A stretch of 64,000 nt of DNA. Origin: Paraburkholderia aspalathi. GTDB taxonomy: Bacteria > Pseudomonadota > Gammaproteobacteria > Burkholderiales > Burkholderiaceae. Positions 1 to 8,926 of the stretch are shown here, in pieces; the first letter of the stretch is position 1; each line of letters begins with the position of its first letter. Below the pieces are notes generated by a model, which made no database searches, was not told the DNA's origin, and saw only the letters and a program-made list of their open reading frames with translations. A program made the translations under genes and the position numbers. The stretch covers positions 124,001 to 188,000 of the forward strand of contig NZ_FPBH01000018.1 of assembly GCF_900116445.1 (NCBI RefSeq). The letters run 5' to 3'.

Positions 1-243
1 ATGTCGAAGCCGGTGCCGGTCGATCTGGTGACGTCCTCGGGCAGCGGTCTCGATCCTGAGATCAGCCCGGCGGCTGCCGCGTATCAGATCGAACGCGTTG
101 CCAAAGCGCGCAAGCTTGCCGCCAACGATGTGCAGGCACTGGTCGATCGTTATACGAGCGGCCGCCAGTTCGGCATTTTCGGTGAGCCGCGCGTGAACGT
201 GCTGCAACTGAATCTGGCGCTCGATGAGATGAAACAAGGTTGA
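1..243 (+). CDS. kdpC: Potassium-transporting ATPase subunit KdpC, C-terminal part (cut by window edge)
   Basis: The 80 visible residues match the C-terminal end of KdpC, the single-span subunit that stabilises KdpB in the KdpFABC high-affinity K+ pump of the inner membrane. Recognisable blocks are PVPVDLVTSSGSGLDPEIS near the start, the YQIERVAKAR segment, and GEPRVNVLQLNLALDEM at the end. KdpC is usually about 190 residues, so the ATG at base 1 is an internal methionine and the gene begins outside the window. kdpD follows 146 bases later on the same strand, the usual kdpFABC-DE order. A GC-rich hairpin can be drawn around 285-313, but it has no T-run. Confidence 0.93.
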   Translation: MSKPVPVDLVTSSGSGLDPEISPAAAAYQIERVAKARKLAANDVQALVDRYTSGRQFGIFGEPRVNVLQLNLALDEMKQG

Positions 244-389
244 GCGTCGCTGACGTCGAAAAGCGTCGATGATGGCTATGCTTCAAGGAGGCGGCGTCCA
301 TGCGGGGCCGCCTTCGCCATTTGCGGCGCGGCCGCTGCCGTGCCACCATGCAGGCACTATCGCTCGCCTTACTATGAAAACCATTGAGC

Positions 390-3224
390 ATGAACCGCCC
401 CGATCCTGATGAACTGCTCGACAAGCTGCAACGTGACGAAGAAAAGCGTCAGCGAGGCAGGCTGAAGATTTTCTTCGGCGCGTCGGCGGGCGTCGGCAAA
501 ACTTATGCGATGTTGCAGGCCGCGCGGCGCCGTGCCGATGAAGGCGCGGACGTGGTGGTCGGCATTGCCGAAACGCATGGCCGCAGCGAAACCGCTGCGC
601 TGCTCGAAGGCCTCGACGTGCTGCCGCTCGCGCATATCGAATATCGCGGCCGCAAGCTCGGCGAGTTCGACCTCGACGCCGCGCTCGCCCGCAAACCGCA
701 ACTGATTCTCGTCGACGAACTCGCGCATTCGAATGTGCAGGGCGCCCGGCATCTGAAGCGCTGGCAGGACGTCTACGAACTGCTCGATGCGGGCATCGAC
801 GTCTACACCACAGTCAATGTCCAGCACCTCGAAAGCCTGAACGACGTGGTCGGCCAGATCACCGGCATCCGCGTCTGGGAGACGGTGCCCGACCGCGTGT
901 TCGATCGCGCTGACGAAGTCACGCTGGTCGACCTGCCCGCCGAAGAACTGCTCGACCGGATGCGCGACGGCAAGGTGTATTTGCCGCAGCAGGCCGAGCG
1001 CGCGGTGCGCAACTTCTTTCGCAAGGGCAACCTGATCGCGCTACGCGAGCTGGCATTGCGCCGCACCGCCGACCGCGTCGATGCGCAGATGCGGGAATAT
1101 CGCGCCGATCGTTCGATCCAGCGGATCTGGCAGGCGCGGGAGCGCTTGCTGGTGTGCGTCGGCCCTGGCCCGGAAGCACCGATGCTGGTGCGCGCGGCGG
1201 CGCGTCTCGCTGCCAGCCTGAAGGCCGACTGGATCGCCGTTTATGTGGAAACGCCCGCGCTGCAGCGCTTGCCCGACGCGCGCCGCGAACGCACGCTTAA
1301 TGCCTTGAAGCTCGCCGCCGAACTCGGCGCTGAAACTGCGACGCTCGCCGGCACCGATGCGGTCGCGGCGCTGATCGGTTACGCGCAGGCTCGCAACGTC
1401 TCGAAGCTGGTGGCCGGCGCATCGGCGCGCACCGGTCTCAAGCGCTGGCTGCGCCGGCCGCTCGGTGAACGTATCGCCGAACGCGCGGGCGATCTCGATC
1501 TCACGCTGATCCGCGCGTCGTCGGAACGTGATGGCGCTGAACATCGCCGCTTGCTGAACACCACCGCCAACGCGTGGCGCGAGGCGTTGAGCACGGCGCG
1601 CGAACGCCGTTCGCCGCCGCGCGCCTACGGCATCGCGCTGGCGATTTGTGCGGCCATTACGCTGCTGTCGAGCCAGTTGATCGACCATATCGATCTGACC
1701 AACCTCGTCATGCTGTATCTGCTCGGCGTGATCTTCACGGCCGTGAAGCTGGGGCGCGGGCCGGGCGTCGTGCTGTCGTTCATGAGCGTGGCCGCGTTCG
1801 ATTTCTTCTTCGTGCCGCCGCGCATGTCGTTGTCGGTGTCCGATACGCAGTATCTGCTGACCTTCTTCGGCATGCTGCTGACGTCGCTCGTCATCAGCCA
1901 TCTCACGTCGAGCTTGCGCCGCGAGGCGAGTGTTGCGCGGCGTCGGGAGCAACGCACCGGCGCGATGTATGCGATGGCGCGTGAGCTGGCGGCGGCGCTC
2001 ACCATGGAGCAGATCGTCGGCATCGGCAGCCGGCATGTGAGCGAAGTGTTCGGCGCGCGCGTCGCGATTCTGTTGCCGGACAGCGCCGATCAGGTGAAGC
2101 AGAAGATCGAGGACCCGGACGCTACGATCACGCTCGAAGGCGAGATGCTCGATATCGACGTCGGCCAATGGGTCTACGACCAGCAGAAGCCTGCCGGACA
2201 AGGCACCGATACGCTGCCGGCCGCCGCCGCGCTGTATCTGCCGCTGAAGGCGCCGATGCGCACGCGTGGCGTGCTCGCCGTCGTGATGCGCGATGAGCGG
2301 GAGCTCGATGTGCCCGAGCAGCAACGCATGCTCGACGCGTTCGCCGCGCAAATCGCGCTGGCCCTTGAGCGTGTGCACTATGTCGACATCGCACGCGATG
2401 CGCTCGTCAATATGGAATCCGAACGCTTGCGCAATTCGCTCCTCTCGGCGATATCGCACGACCTGCGTACGCCATTGACGACGATCGTCGGCTTCTCGTC
2501 GATGCTGGCGCAATCGCGCGAGGCGCATCCTGATGCGCAACCGGGCGACGATCTTGTCGAAGCCATTCACGAAGAAGCGCTGCGCATGACCGGCATCGTC
2601 ACCAATCTGCTCGACATGGCGCGCTTGCAAGCCGGCAGCCTGCAATTGAATCAGCAGTGGACGCTCCTCGAAGAAACGGTGGGCGCCGCGTTGCGGGCCT
2701 GCAAGCGCGTGCTGGCCAATCATCCCGTACAGGTGAAGCTGCCCGCGGATTTGCCGTTGCTGCATCTCGATGCGGTGCTGATGGAGCGGCTCTTCTCGAA
2801 CCTGTTCGAGAACGCGGCCAAATACACACTGCCAGACACGCCCCTGACGATCAGCGCGCAACGTCTCGACGCGGACGGCAAATCGTTCGTACGCGTCGCC
2901 GTCGACGATAACGGACCGGGTCTGCCGACCGGCATGGAAGCGCGTGTGTTCGAGAAATTCACGCGCGGCGAGAAAGAGTCGGCCAAGCCGGGCATCGGCC
3001 TTGGCCTCGCGATTTGCCGCGCAATTGTGGAAGCGCACGGCGGTACAATCGGCGCGCTCAATCGGATGTCCGCGGACGGCCGTGTCGAAGGCGCGCGCTT
3101 CTGGTTCACGCTGCCGGTGGAAACGCCGCCCGAGGCACCGGATGCGCTGGAAGACGAAGGCGCCGATGCCTTGCCGGACCACGATTTAACTCTTAACCCG
3201 CGTTCCAAGCCTAGCCATGAGTGA
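390..3224 (+). CDS. kdpD: Sensor histidine kinase KdpD
   Basis: Membrane sensor kinase for K+ limitation and turgor that phosphorylates KdpE. The N-terminal KdpD domain carries a Walker A motif (GASAGVGKT, about residues 30-38). A universal-stress-protein-like domain follows (about 250-370), then four closely spaced hydrophobic segments (about 410-510), a GAF-like region, and the kinase core. His690 lies in SHDLRTPL, and the ATPase core has DNGPGLP and GIGLGLAI. The length of 944 residues is normal for the family. I chose the ATG at 390; an in-frame TTG at 384 would add two residues, and neither has a strong ribosome binding site. The end overlaps kdpE by 8 bases, indicating translational coupling. 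Confidence 0.96.
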   Translation: MNRPDPDELLDKLQRDEEKRQRGRLKIFFGASAGVGKTYAMLQAARRRADEGADVVVGIAETHGRSETAALLEGLDVLPLAHIEYRGRKLGEFDLDAALARKPQLILVDELAHSNVQGARHLKRWQDVYELLDAGIDVYTTVNVQHLESLNDVVGQITGIRVWETVPDRVFDRADEVTLVDLPAEELLDRMRDGKVYLPQQAERAVRNFFRKGNLIALRELALRRTADRVDAQMREYRADRSIQRIWQARERLLVCVGPGPEAPMLVRAAARLAASLKADWIAVYVETPALQRLPDARRERTLNALKLAAELGAETATLAGTDAVAALIGYAQARNVSKLVAGASARTGLKRWLRRPLGERIAERAGDLDLTLIRASSERDGAEHRRLLNTTANAWREALSTARERRSPPRAYGIALAICAAITLLSSQLIDHIDLTNLVMLYLLGVIFTAVKLGRGPGVVLSFMSVAAFDFFFVPPRMSLSVSDTQYLLTFFGMLLTSLVISHLTSSLRREASVARRREQRTGAMYAMARELAAALTMEQIVGIGSRHVSEVFGARVAILLPDSADQVKQKIEDPDATITLEGEMLDIDVGQWVYDQQKPAGQGTDTLPAAAALYLPLKAPMRTRGVLAVVMRDERELDVPEQQRMLDAFAAQIALALERVHYVDIARDALVNMESERLRNSLLSAISHDLRTPLTTIVGFSSMLAQSREAHPDAQPGDDLVEAIHEEALRMTGIVTNLLDMARLQAGSLQLNQQWTLLEETVGAALRACKRVLANHPVQVKLPADLPLLHLDAVLMERLFSNLFENAAKYTLPDTPLTISAQRLDADGKSFVRVAVDDNGPGLPTGMEARVFEKFTRGEKESAKPGIGLGLAICRAIVEAHGGTIGALNRMSADGRVEGARFWFTLPVETPPEAPDALEDEGADALPDHDLTLNPRSKPSHE

Positions 3225-3915
3225 CCCGAGCATCACAGTCGTCCTGATTGAAGACGAAAAGCAGATTCGCCGCTTCGTGCGAACCGCGCTGGAAGGCGAG
3301 GGCATCGTTGTGCACGACGCCGAGACCGGCAAGCAAGGTCTCGTTGAAGCCGCGACGCGTAAGCCCGATCTCGTCATCGTCGATCTCGGCCTGCCCGACA
3401 CCGACGGTCTCGACGTGATTCGCGAGCTGCGTGGCTGGAGCGAGTTGCCGGTCATCGTGCTGTCGGCGCGCACCCAGGAAACCGAGAAAGTCGCCGCGCT
3501 CGATGCCGGTGCGGATGACTACCTCACCAAGCCGTTCGGCGTTTCGGAACTGCTGGCGCGGATCCGAGCGCATATGCGGCGGCGCAATCAGGGCGGCGCG
3601 AATGAATCGCCGGTGGTGCGCTTTGGCGCGGTGACGGTCGATCTGGCCTTGCGTCAGGTGAGCCGCGACGGCGTGGCCGTCCATCTCACGCCGATCGAAT
3701 ACCGCCTGCTCGCGACACTAGTGCGCCACGCCGGCCGCGTGTTGACACACCGGCAATTGCTGCGCGACGTGTGGGGGCCGTCGCATGTGGAGAGCCACCA
3801 CTATCTGCGTATTTACATGGCGCATCTGCGCGGGAAACTGGAGCGCGACCCGGCGCAGCCGGAGCATATCGTCACGGAAACGGGCGTGGGATACCGGCTG
3901 GTGGGCGCGGTTTGA
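3217..3915 (+). CDS. kdpE: Response regulator KdpE
   Basis: OmpR/PhoB-type regulator that activates the kdp operon when phosphorylated by KdpD. The receiver domain spans about residues 5-118, with the acidic pair ED at 12-13, the phospho-acceptor Asp56 in VIVDLGLPD, and the conserved Lys in LTKPF. A winged-helix DNA-binding domain fills the rest (about 130-230), with the typical LTPIEYRLL and TETGVGYRL blocks. The length of 232 residues is standard. Its start lies inside the kdpD stop region. Confidence 0.97.
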   Translation: MSDPSITVVLIEDEKQIRRFVRTALEGEGIVVHDAETGKQGLVEAATRKPDLVIVDLGLPDTDGLDVIRELRGWSELPVIVLSARTQETEKVAALDAGADDYLTKPFGVSELLARIRAHMRRRNQGGANESPVVRFGAVTVDLALRQVSRDGVAVHLTPIEYRLLATLVRHAGRVLTHRQLLRDVWGPSHVESHHYLRIYMAHLRGKLERDPAQPEHIVTETGVGYRLVGAV

Positions 3916-3989
3916 ACCTGCCCGAGGCGTCCGCCGCGGCCCTTGCGCGCCCTTGCGGCTTGTCGCCGCAGCAAGGCGGCGGCCTATTT

Positions 3990-3998
3990 TGATATAAT
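3990..3998 (+). promoter_or_regulatory. Extended -10 promoter for the guanidine exporter gene
   Basis: TGA followed by a perfect TATAAT (3993-3998) forms an extended -10 element. No good -35 hexamer is visible at normal spacing. Initiation near 4004-4006 would start the transcript right at the first riboswitch hairpin. Confidence 0.6.
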
Positions 3999-4005
3999 TA
4001 CAGTT

Positions 4006-4048
4006 CGTAAGGACGACCTTGCGCACTGCTACAAACGGGGACGGCCCC
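4006..4048 (+). promoter_or_regulatory. Guanidine-II (mini-ykkC) riboswitch
   Basis: Two small hairpins each carry the ACGR tetraloop that defines the mini-ykkC class. P1 (4006-4023) is a 7-bp stem CGTAAGG/CCTTGCG, with one G-U pair, around loop ACGA. P2 (4037-4048) is GGGG-ACGG-CCCC. The linker is 13 nt. A GGAG ribosome binding site at 4059-4062 lies just behind P2, and the ATG is at 4070. In this class, guanidinium docks the two loops and frees the ribosome binding site. Placement before an SMR-family Gdx/SugE gene is the known genomic context. Confidence 0.92.
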
Positions 4049-4069
4049 ATCTGACCATGGAGCTGTCTC

Positions 4070-4390
4070 ATGTCCTGGATTCTTCTGTTGATTGCCGGTT
4101 TGCTTGAAGTCGCATGGGCGGCCGGTCTCAAAACCTCCGACGGTTTCACCCGGCTCTGGCCGTCCGTGTTCACGATCGTGACCGCGCTCGGCAGCTTCGT
4201 TCTGCTCGCCATGGCGATGCGCCAACTGCCGCTCGGCACGGCCTACGCCGTGTGGACGGGGATCGGCGCGGTCGGCGCATTCATCTTCGGCATCGTCATG
4301 ATGGGCGAGGCCCTGACGGTCGCGCGGGTCGCGAGCGCTGCGCTGATCGTGATCGGATTGATCGGTTTGAAGCTGTCATCGGGGCATTGA
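4070..4390 (+). CDS. gdx: Guanidinium exporter Gdx/SugE (SMR family)
   Basis: Small multidrug resistance family protein of 106 residues with four hydrophobic segments, acting as an inner-membrane dimer that exchanges protons for guanidinium. The essential membrane glutamate is Glu13 in LLEVAWAAGLK. The GLKxSDGFT segment after helix 1 is typical of the Gdx/SugE subtype rather than EmrE-like polyspecific pumps. The guanidine-II riboswitch immediately upstream independently supports guanidinium as substrate. It stands alone and is not part of an operon with kdpE. Confidence 0.93.
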   Translation: MSWILLLIAGLLEVAWAAGLKTSDGFTRLWPSVFTIVTALGSFVLLAMAMRQLPLGTAYAVWTGIGAVGAFIFGIVMMGEALTVARVASAALIVIGLIGLKLSSGH

Positions 4391-4504
4391 GCCCTGTTGG
4401 CGGGCCCGAATATCGTGTCCGCGTGCGCTCGAACCGTGCCCCCATACCCTGCCGTTAGAGTCCGCCATTTGTTAGTCACTCTGCGTTCTGCGAATTAACG
4501 TGGC

Positions 4505-4510
4505 TATAAT
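4505..4510 (+). promoter_or_regulatory. Possible -10 element for the DUF4126 gene
   Basis: A perfect TATAAT hexamer lies 139 bases before the chosen start of the DUF4126 gene, in an otherwise gene-free 260-base spacer. No convincing -35 was found, so this is tentative. Confidence 0.35.
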
Positions 4511-4649
4511 GAGATCGAATCCAACCTGAATTTGCCCGCGGCCTATTTGGCGCGGCCGGCTTGGCGCGGGTCTGACGACTTCGGTGCGGCTGCTCCCTTT
4601 CCAATGCCCGTCGAAGCGCCCGGCACGCACAGCGCGCCTGGAGGCGGCC

Positions 4650-5261
4650 ATGCTTGAATCACTTTCGCTCGCTGCGGGCCTCTCATGGGGCAGCGGTCTG
4701 CGCCTCTATCTGACAGTCCTGCTGGCCGGCGTGTTCGCACGTCTCGGCTTCATCCATCTCCCCGACACGCTGTCCGCGCTGTCTTCACCGTGGGTCATCG
4801 GTGTCGCCGGTGTGCTGACGGTCACCGAATTTCTCGCCGACAAAATCCCCGCGTTCGATTCCCTATGGGACGCGGTCCATACCTTTATCCGCATTCCCGC
4901 CGGCGCCGTGCTGGCGGCCGGCGCGCTCGGCCATGCCGATCCCGCGCTGCTGACGGTCGCCGCGCTCGCAGGCGGCACGCTGGCGGGCACCGCGCATCTG
5001 GCCAAAGCGGGTACGCGCGCGCTAATCAATCTGTCGCCGGAACCAGTGTCGAATGTCGTGACCTCGACCGCTGAAGACGGTCTCGTGTTCGGTGGCATGC
5101 TGCTCGCGCTGTTCGTGCCGCTTGTGTTCCTTGTGTTGATGGTGGGCTTCCTGATGCTGGCCGCCTGGGCGTTGCCGCGTCTGTGGCGCGGGGTGCAGGG
5201 CGGTTTTCGCGGGATGGCGACGCACATGGTGTCGCGCTTTGCCAGGAGCAGGCACGATTGA
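4650..5261 (+). CDS. DUF4126 family membrane protein
   Basis: A 203-residue protein with several hydrophobic segments and the features of DUF4126: an N-terminal GLSWGSGLRLYLTVL segment, the acidic FLADKIPAFDSLWD stretch, a Gly/Ala-rich central part (LAGGTLAGTAHLAKAG), and a C-terminal double membrane segment. Function is not known for the family. I chose the ATG at 4650 because GGAG sits 6 bases upstream; a longer in-frame version from 4584 begins with a low-complexity Arg-rich stretch and has no ribosome binding site. The FtsX-like permease gene starts 56 bases downstream. Confidence 0.8.
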   Translation: MLESLSLAAGLSWGSGLRLYLTVLLAGVFARLGFIHLPDTLSALSSPWVIGVAGVLTVTEFLADKIPAFDSLWDAVHTFIRIPAGAVLAAGALGHADPALLTVAALAGGTLAGTAHLAKAGTRALINLSPEPVSNVVTSTAEDGLVFGGMLLALFVPLVFLVLMVGFLMLAAWALPRLWRGVQGGFRGMATHMVSRFARSRHD

Positions 5262-5317
5262 GCGATACGGGACGCGGGGTAACGGCGCACGCCAAGGCAG
5301 CGCGCCGGTTGGGCAGT

Positions 5318-7834
5318 ATGGATCTGTTGCGCCAGGCTATCCGCATGACGGCACGCGACTGGCGCGCCGGCGAATTGACGATGCTGCTGCTGGCGCTGGT
5401 GCTGGCCGTCGCGGCGCTGTCGAGTGTCGGCTTTCTGGCTGACCGTTTGCATCAGGGGCTCGAGCGCGATGCGCGGCGCATGATCGCCGCTGATTTCATC
5501 GTTCGCGCCGATCATCCGGTCGATCCGCAGTTCGCGCAGCAAGCCGGCGCGCTCGGTCTGAACACCGCCAGCACGGCGATCTTTCCCAGCATGATCAACT
5601 CGACCGGCGCGCAGCCGGTCTCGCGGCTAGCCGCTATCAAGGCGGTGTCGCCGGGTTATCCGTTGCGCGGCGCGTTGCGGATTGCTTCGGCGCCGGGCGC
5701 GGCGGACCATCCTACCCAATCGATTCCCGCGCCTGGCACGGTATGGGTCGATCAGGCACTGCTCGACGCGCTGAAGCTGCATGTCGGCGATACCGTGAAG
5801 GTCGGGTCCCGCAGCTTCACGATCGCTGCAGTGATTACGCGCGAACTCGACCGCGGCTTCTCGTTCGTCAATTTTTCTCCGCGCTTGATGCTGCGTGCCG
5901 ACGATGTCCCGTCGACCGGCCTCATCACCTTCGGCAGCCGCGTGACTTATCGCTTGCTGGTGGCGGGTTCGGATGCGTCGGTGGCGCGCTTCGCGCAATT
6001 CGCGCATGACAAGGTGGACGGCGGCAAGATGCGCGGCGTTGCGCTCGAGTCGTTGCAGGACGGCCAGCCGCAAGTGCGTCAGACGCTCGACCGCGCGAGT
6101 CACTTCCTCACGCTGGTCTCGCTGCTCACCGCGTTGCTCGCGGCGGTGGCGATCGCCATGGCCGCGCATCGGTATATGCGCCGGCATCTGGATGGCTGCG
6201 CGGCGATGCGCTGTCTGGGTGTCAGTCAGGCCACGCTGCGCACGCTGTTCACGCTTGAATTCGTAGGGCTGGGTTTGATTGGTGGCGCGCTCGGCGTGGC
6301 GCTCGGTTACCTGGGCCACATGGCGTTGCTGACGTGGCTCGGCAGTCTGATCGACGTCGTGCTGCCGTACCCAACTGCATGGCCCGCGCTCGAAGGTATC
6401 GCAGCCGGTCTCGTGTTGTTGCTTGGGTTTGCGTTGCCGCCGCTGTTGCCGCTGACACGCGTGCCGCCGGTGCGCGTGCTGCGCCGCGAATGGGGCGAAG
6501 CGGGGCGCACTGCCTGGGCCGCTTACGCGCTCGGTATCGTGCTGTTCGCCGCACTCCTGATCGTCGCCGCGGGCGAGTTGAAGCTTGGTGGCATTGTGGC
6601 GGGCGGCTTCGCCGGCGGACTGCTGGTATTCGCGTGCATCGCGCGACTGGCGTTGTGGGGCGCGTCGCGTGTTGTGCGCAGCGAGCGCGTGAATGCGGGC
6701 ATCGGCTGGCGCTACGCGCTGGCGTCGCTTGAGCGGCGTAGTGGCGCGAGCGCGCTGCAGATCACCGCGCTCGGCATCGGCCTGATGTGCCTGTTGCTGA
6801 TTGCGATGACGCGTAACGACCTCGTGGCCGGCTGGCGCAAATCGACGCCGCCCGATGCGCCGAATGAATTCATCATCGATATCCAGCCCGACCAGCGCGA
6901 CGCCGTCACGCAGTATCTGGGCGCGCACGGCGTGCCCGGCACGGTGCTCGCGCCGATGGTGCGCGGCCGCTTGATTGCGATCAACGGCAAGCCGGTCAAT
7001 CCGGATTCGTTCAAGGGCGACGATGCGAGGCGTCTCGTCGACCGCGAATTCAATCTGTCGTACACCACCGAGCTGCCCGACGATAACCGTCTCTCTGCCG
7101 GCACATGGTATGGCGACACGAAGACGCCGCAGATTTCGATCGAGCAGGGGCTCGCGAAGCTGATCAACGTGAAGCCCGGCGATACACTGCGCTTCGACGT
7201 GACGGGTCTGCAGATCGATGCGCCGGTGACGAGTGTGCGCAAGCTCGACTGGGGTTCGTTCAAGGTCAACTTTTTCGTGCTGATGCCGCCGGCCGCCTTG
7301 CAGGATTTCCCGGCGACGTTCATCACGAGCTTCCATTTACCGCCCGACAAGCAATCGACCATCGACGGTTTGATCGCCGCCTATCCGAACCTCACGGCAA
7401 TCGACACCGGTCCGATTCTGGCGCAGGTGCAGCGTGTCCTGCAGCAGGTGATCGGCGCGGTGCAGTTCCTGTTCGCGTTCACGCTGGCGGCCGGCGTGCT
7501 GGTGCTCTACGCGGCGCTTGCCGGCACCCGCGACGAGCGTATGCGAGAATCCGCGCTGCTTCGCGCGCTGGGGGCCTCGCATCGCCAGGTGCGCGCGGTG
7601 CAGGTCGCCGAGTTCGTGGCGGTTGGTGCGCTCGCCGGCTTGATGGCGGCGCTCGGTGCACAGGTGATCGGCTGGCAACTGGCGACGCGCGTGTTCGAGT
7701 TTTATCTGGCGTTCGATCCGTGGTTGTTGCCGGCGGGTATCGCAGCCGGCATCGCCTGCGCGGGCGTGGGTGGCTGGCTCAGCTTGCGGCATGTGCTGGC
7801 GCGGCCCGCGTTGCAATCGCTGCGAGATGCGTGA
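5318..7834 (+). CDS. FtsX-like ABC transporter permease (YbbP-type)
   Basis: An 838-residue inner-membrane protein with the duplicated MacB/FtsX layout: an N-terminal membrane segment (LTMLLLALVLAVAALSSVGF), a large periplasmic domain, three helices including LTALLAAVAIAMAAHRYMRRHLDGCAAMRCLGVS, a further membrane block, a second periplasmic region, and a final three-helix block with the family signature RDERMRESALLRALGASHRQVR. This matches YbbP-type permeases, thought to extract lipids or lipoproteins. The matching ATPase (YbbA) is not adjacent on either side. The start at 5318 begins right before the first membrane segment; a longer in-frame reading overlaps DUF4126 and is unlikely. Confidence 0.88.
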   Translation: MDLLRQAIRMTARDWRAGELTMLLLALVLAVAALSSVGFLADRLHQGLERDARRMIAADFIVRADHPVDPQFAQQAGALGLNTASTAIFPSMINSTGAQPVSRLAAIKAVSPGYPLRGALRIASAPGAADHPTQSIPAPGTVWVDQALLDALKLHVGDTVKVGSRSFTIAAVITRELDRGFSFVNFSPRLMLRADDVPSTGLITFGSRVTYRLLVAGSDASVARFAQFAHDKVDGGKMRGVALESLQDGQPQVRQTLDRASHFLTLVSLLTALLAAVAIAMAAHRYMRRHLDGCAAMRCLGVSQATLRTLFTLEFVGLGLIGGALGVALGYLGHMALLTWLGSLIDVVLPYPTAWPALEGIAAGLVLLLGFALPPLLPLTRVPPVRVLRREWGEAGRTAWAAYALGIVLFAALLIVAAGELKLGGIVAGGFAGGLLVFACIARLALWGASRVVRSERVNAGIGWRYALASLERRSGASALQITALGIGLMCLLLIAMTRNDLVAGWRKSTPPDAPNEFIIDIQPDQRDAVTQYLGAHGVPGTVLAPMVRGRLIAINGKPVNPDSFKGDDARRLVDREFNLSYTTELPDDNRLSAGTWYGDTKTPQISIEQGLAKLINVKPGDTLRFDVTGLQIDAPVTSVRKLDWGSFKVNFFVLMPPAALQDFPATFITSFHLPPDKQSTIDGLIAAYPNLTAIDTGPILAQVQRVLQQVIGAVQFLFAFTLAAGVLVLYAALAGTRDERMRESALLRALGASHRQVRAVQVAEFVAVGALAGLMAALGAQVIGWQLATRVFEFYLAFDPWLLPAGIAAGIACAGVGGWLSLRHVLARPALQSLRDA

Positions 7835-7862
7835 TTTTTCTTTCCTGTTTTTGTGATTGGGT

Positions 7863-8276
7863 ATGAGCGATCTTAACGACGAAGTGTCCACGGCACAGCC
7901 GACGGCCTTCGAACTGGTGGGCGGTGAAGCGCGCGTGCGCGAACTGGTCGACCGGTTTTATGACTTGATGGATCTCGAAGCGGAATTCGCCGGGATTCGC
8001 GCCTTGCATCCCGAGTCGCTCGATGGCTCGCGCGACAAGTTCTTCTGGTTTTTGTGCGGATGGATGGGCGGCCCCGATCATTACATCAGCCGCTTCGGCC
8101 ATCCACGGCTGCGCGCCAGACATATGCCGTTTCCGATCGCGTCCAGCGAGCGGGATCAGTGGCTTCGCTGCATGGCATGGGCGATGGAAGACGTTGGGCT
8201 CTCGGAGGTGTTGAGGGAGCGCTTGCTGGCGTCGTTCTTCGAGACCGCGGACTGGATGCGCAATCGCAATGGTTGA
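7863..8276 (+). CDS. Group II truncated haemoglobin
   Basis: A 137-residue haem protein of the truncated 2-on-2 globin fold. Visible ligands and markers are Phe32-Tyr33 (B9/B10) in DRFYDLMD, the proximal His87 in LRARHMPF, and Trp100 (G8) in RDQWLRCM, a Trp typical of group II. These proteins bind O2, NO or peroxide and are linked to oxygen or nitrosative stress. I start at the ATG at 7863; a TTG two codons earlier is possible. The gene overlaps the following DUF924 gene by 8 bases, suggesting co-translation. Confidence 0.93.
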   Translation: MSDLNDEVSTAQPTAFELVGGEARVRELVDRFYDLMDLEAEFAGIRALHPESLDGSRDKFFWFLCGWMGGPDHYISRFGHPRLRARHMPFPIASSERDQWLRCMAWAMEDVGLSEVLRERLLASFFETADWMRNRNG

Positions 8277-8874
8277 GCGGGTAGCGGAGCCGGAAGCAGC
8301 AGAGGCGCGGGCGGTCCTGGAGTGCTGGTTCGGCGCTCCGAATACGCCCACCTTCGGTGAGGCGCGCAAGCTCTGGTTCTCCCGCGACGCAGCCTTTGAC
8401 GCGATGCTGCTGGAACGCTTCGGGGCACTGATCGATGCGGCGCGCGCAGGGTCCCTCGACAGCTGGACGGAGACTCCGCTCGGCGCGTTAGCGCTGGTCA
8501 TCGTGCTGGATCAGTTTTCGCGCAATTGCCACCGCAACACACCGCGCGCTTTCGCCGCCGATCATCACGCGCTGCGCATCGCGCAACAGATGATTGCAAG
8601 CGGCGCCGATCTCCTGTTGCCGACCGTGCATCACCGCGCATTCGCGTACCTGCCGTTCGAACACGACGAAACGCTTGCCAGCCAGCACGAATCGCTGCGC
8701 CTGTTCAAGCAGCTGAAGGCGGAGCCGGGTGGTGCGTCCTACTATTCCTCCGCGGTCAGGCACGCCAGAATCATCGAACGGTTCGGACGCTTTCCCCATC
8801 GCAATGCGGTACTTGAGCGCCTGTCGACGGATGAAGAAAAGGCCTTCCTGAAAGAGCCCGGCTCGTCGTTCTAG
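8269..8874 (+). CDS. DUF924 family protein
   Basis: A 201-residue soluble, mostly helical protein. It has the DUF924 signatures: CWFGAP near the N-terminus, ARKLWF, the central IVLDQFSRN motif, AFAADHHALRIAQ, AYLPFEHDE, and the C-terminal RFGRFPHRN. The family is uncharacterised, with a TPR-like helical fold suggested. Start overlaps the haemoglobin stop. Convergent with the minus-strand GT39 gene; no clear terminator is seen in the 52-base gap. Confidence 0.9.
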   Translation: MVERVAEPEAAEARAVLECWFGAPNTPTFGEARKLWFSRDAAFDAMLLERFGALIDAARAGSLDSWTETPLGALALVIVLDQFSRNCHRNTPRAFAADHHALRIAQQMIASGADLLLPTVHHRAFAYLPFEHDETLASQHESLRLFKQLKAEPGGASYYSSAVRHARIIERFGRFPHRNAVLERLSTDEEKAFLKEPGSSF

Positions 8875-8926
8875 GCATGACGACAACGCGCAGGCGCAGT
8901 TCGGGCGTGCCATGCGCTGCCACGTG

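Noticed and set aside
285..313. Hairpin between kdpC and kdpD as a terminator
   Set aside because: GC-rich stem without a T-run, and kdpD is normally expressed with kdpFABC.
1041..3182. Very long open frame antisense to kdpD (over 700 codons)
   Set aside because: GC-rich coding DNA gives long antisense frames; the product is Arg/His-rich with no domain, while the plus strand encodes a complete KdpD.
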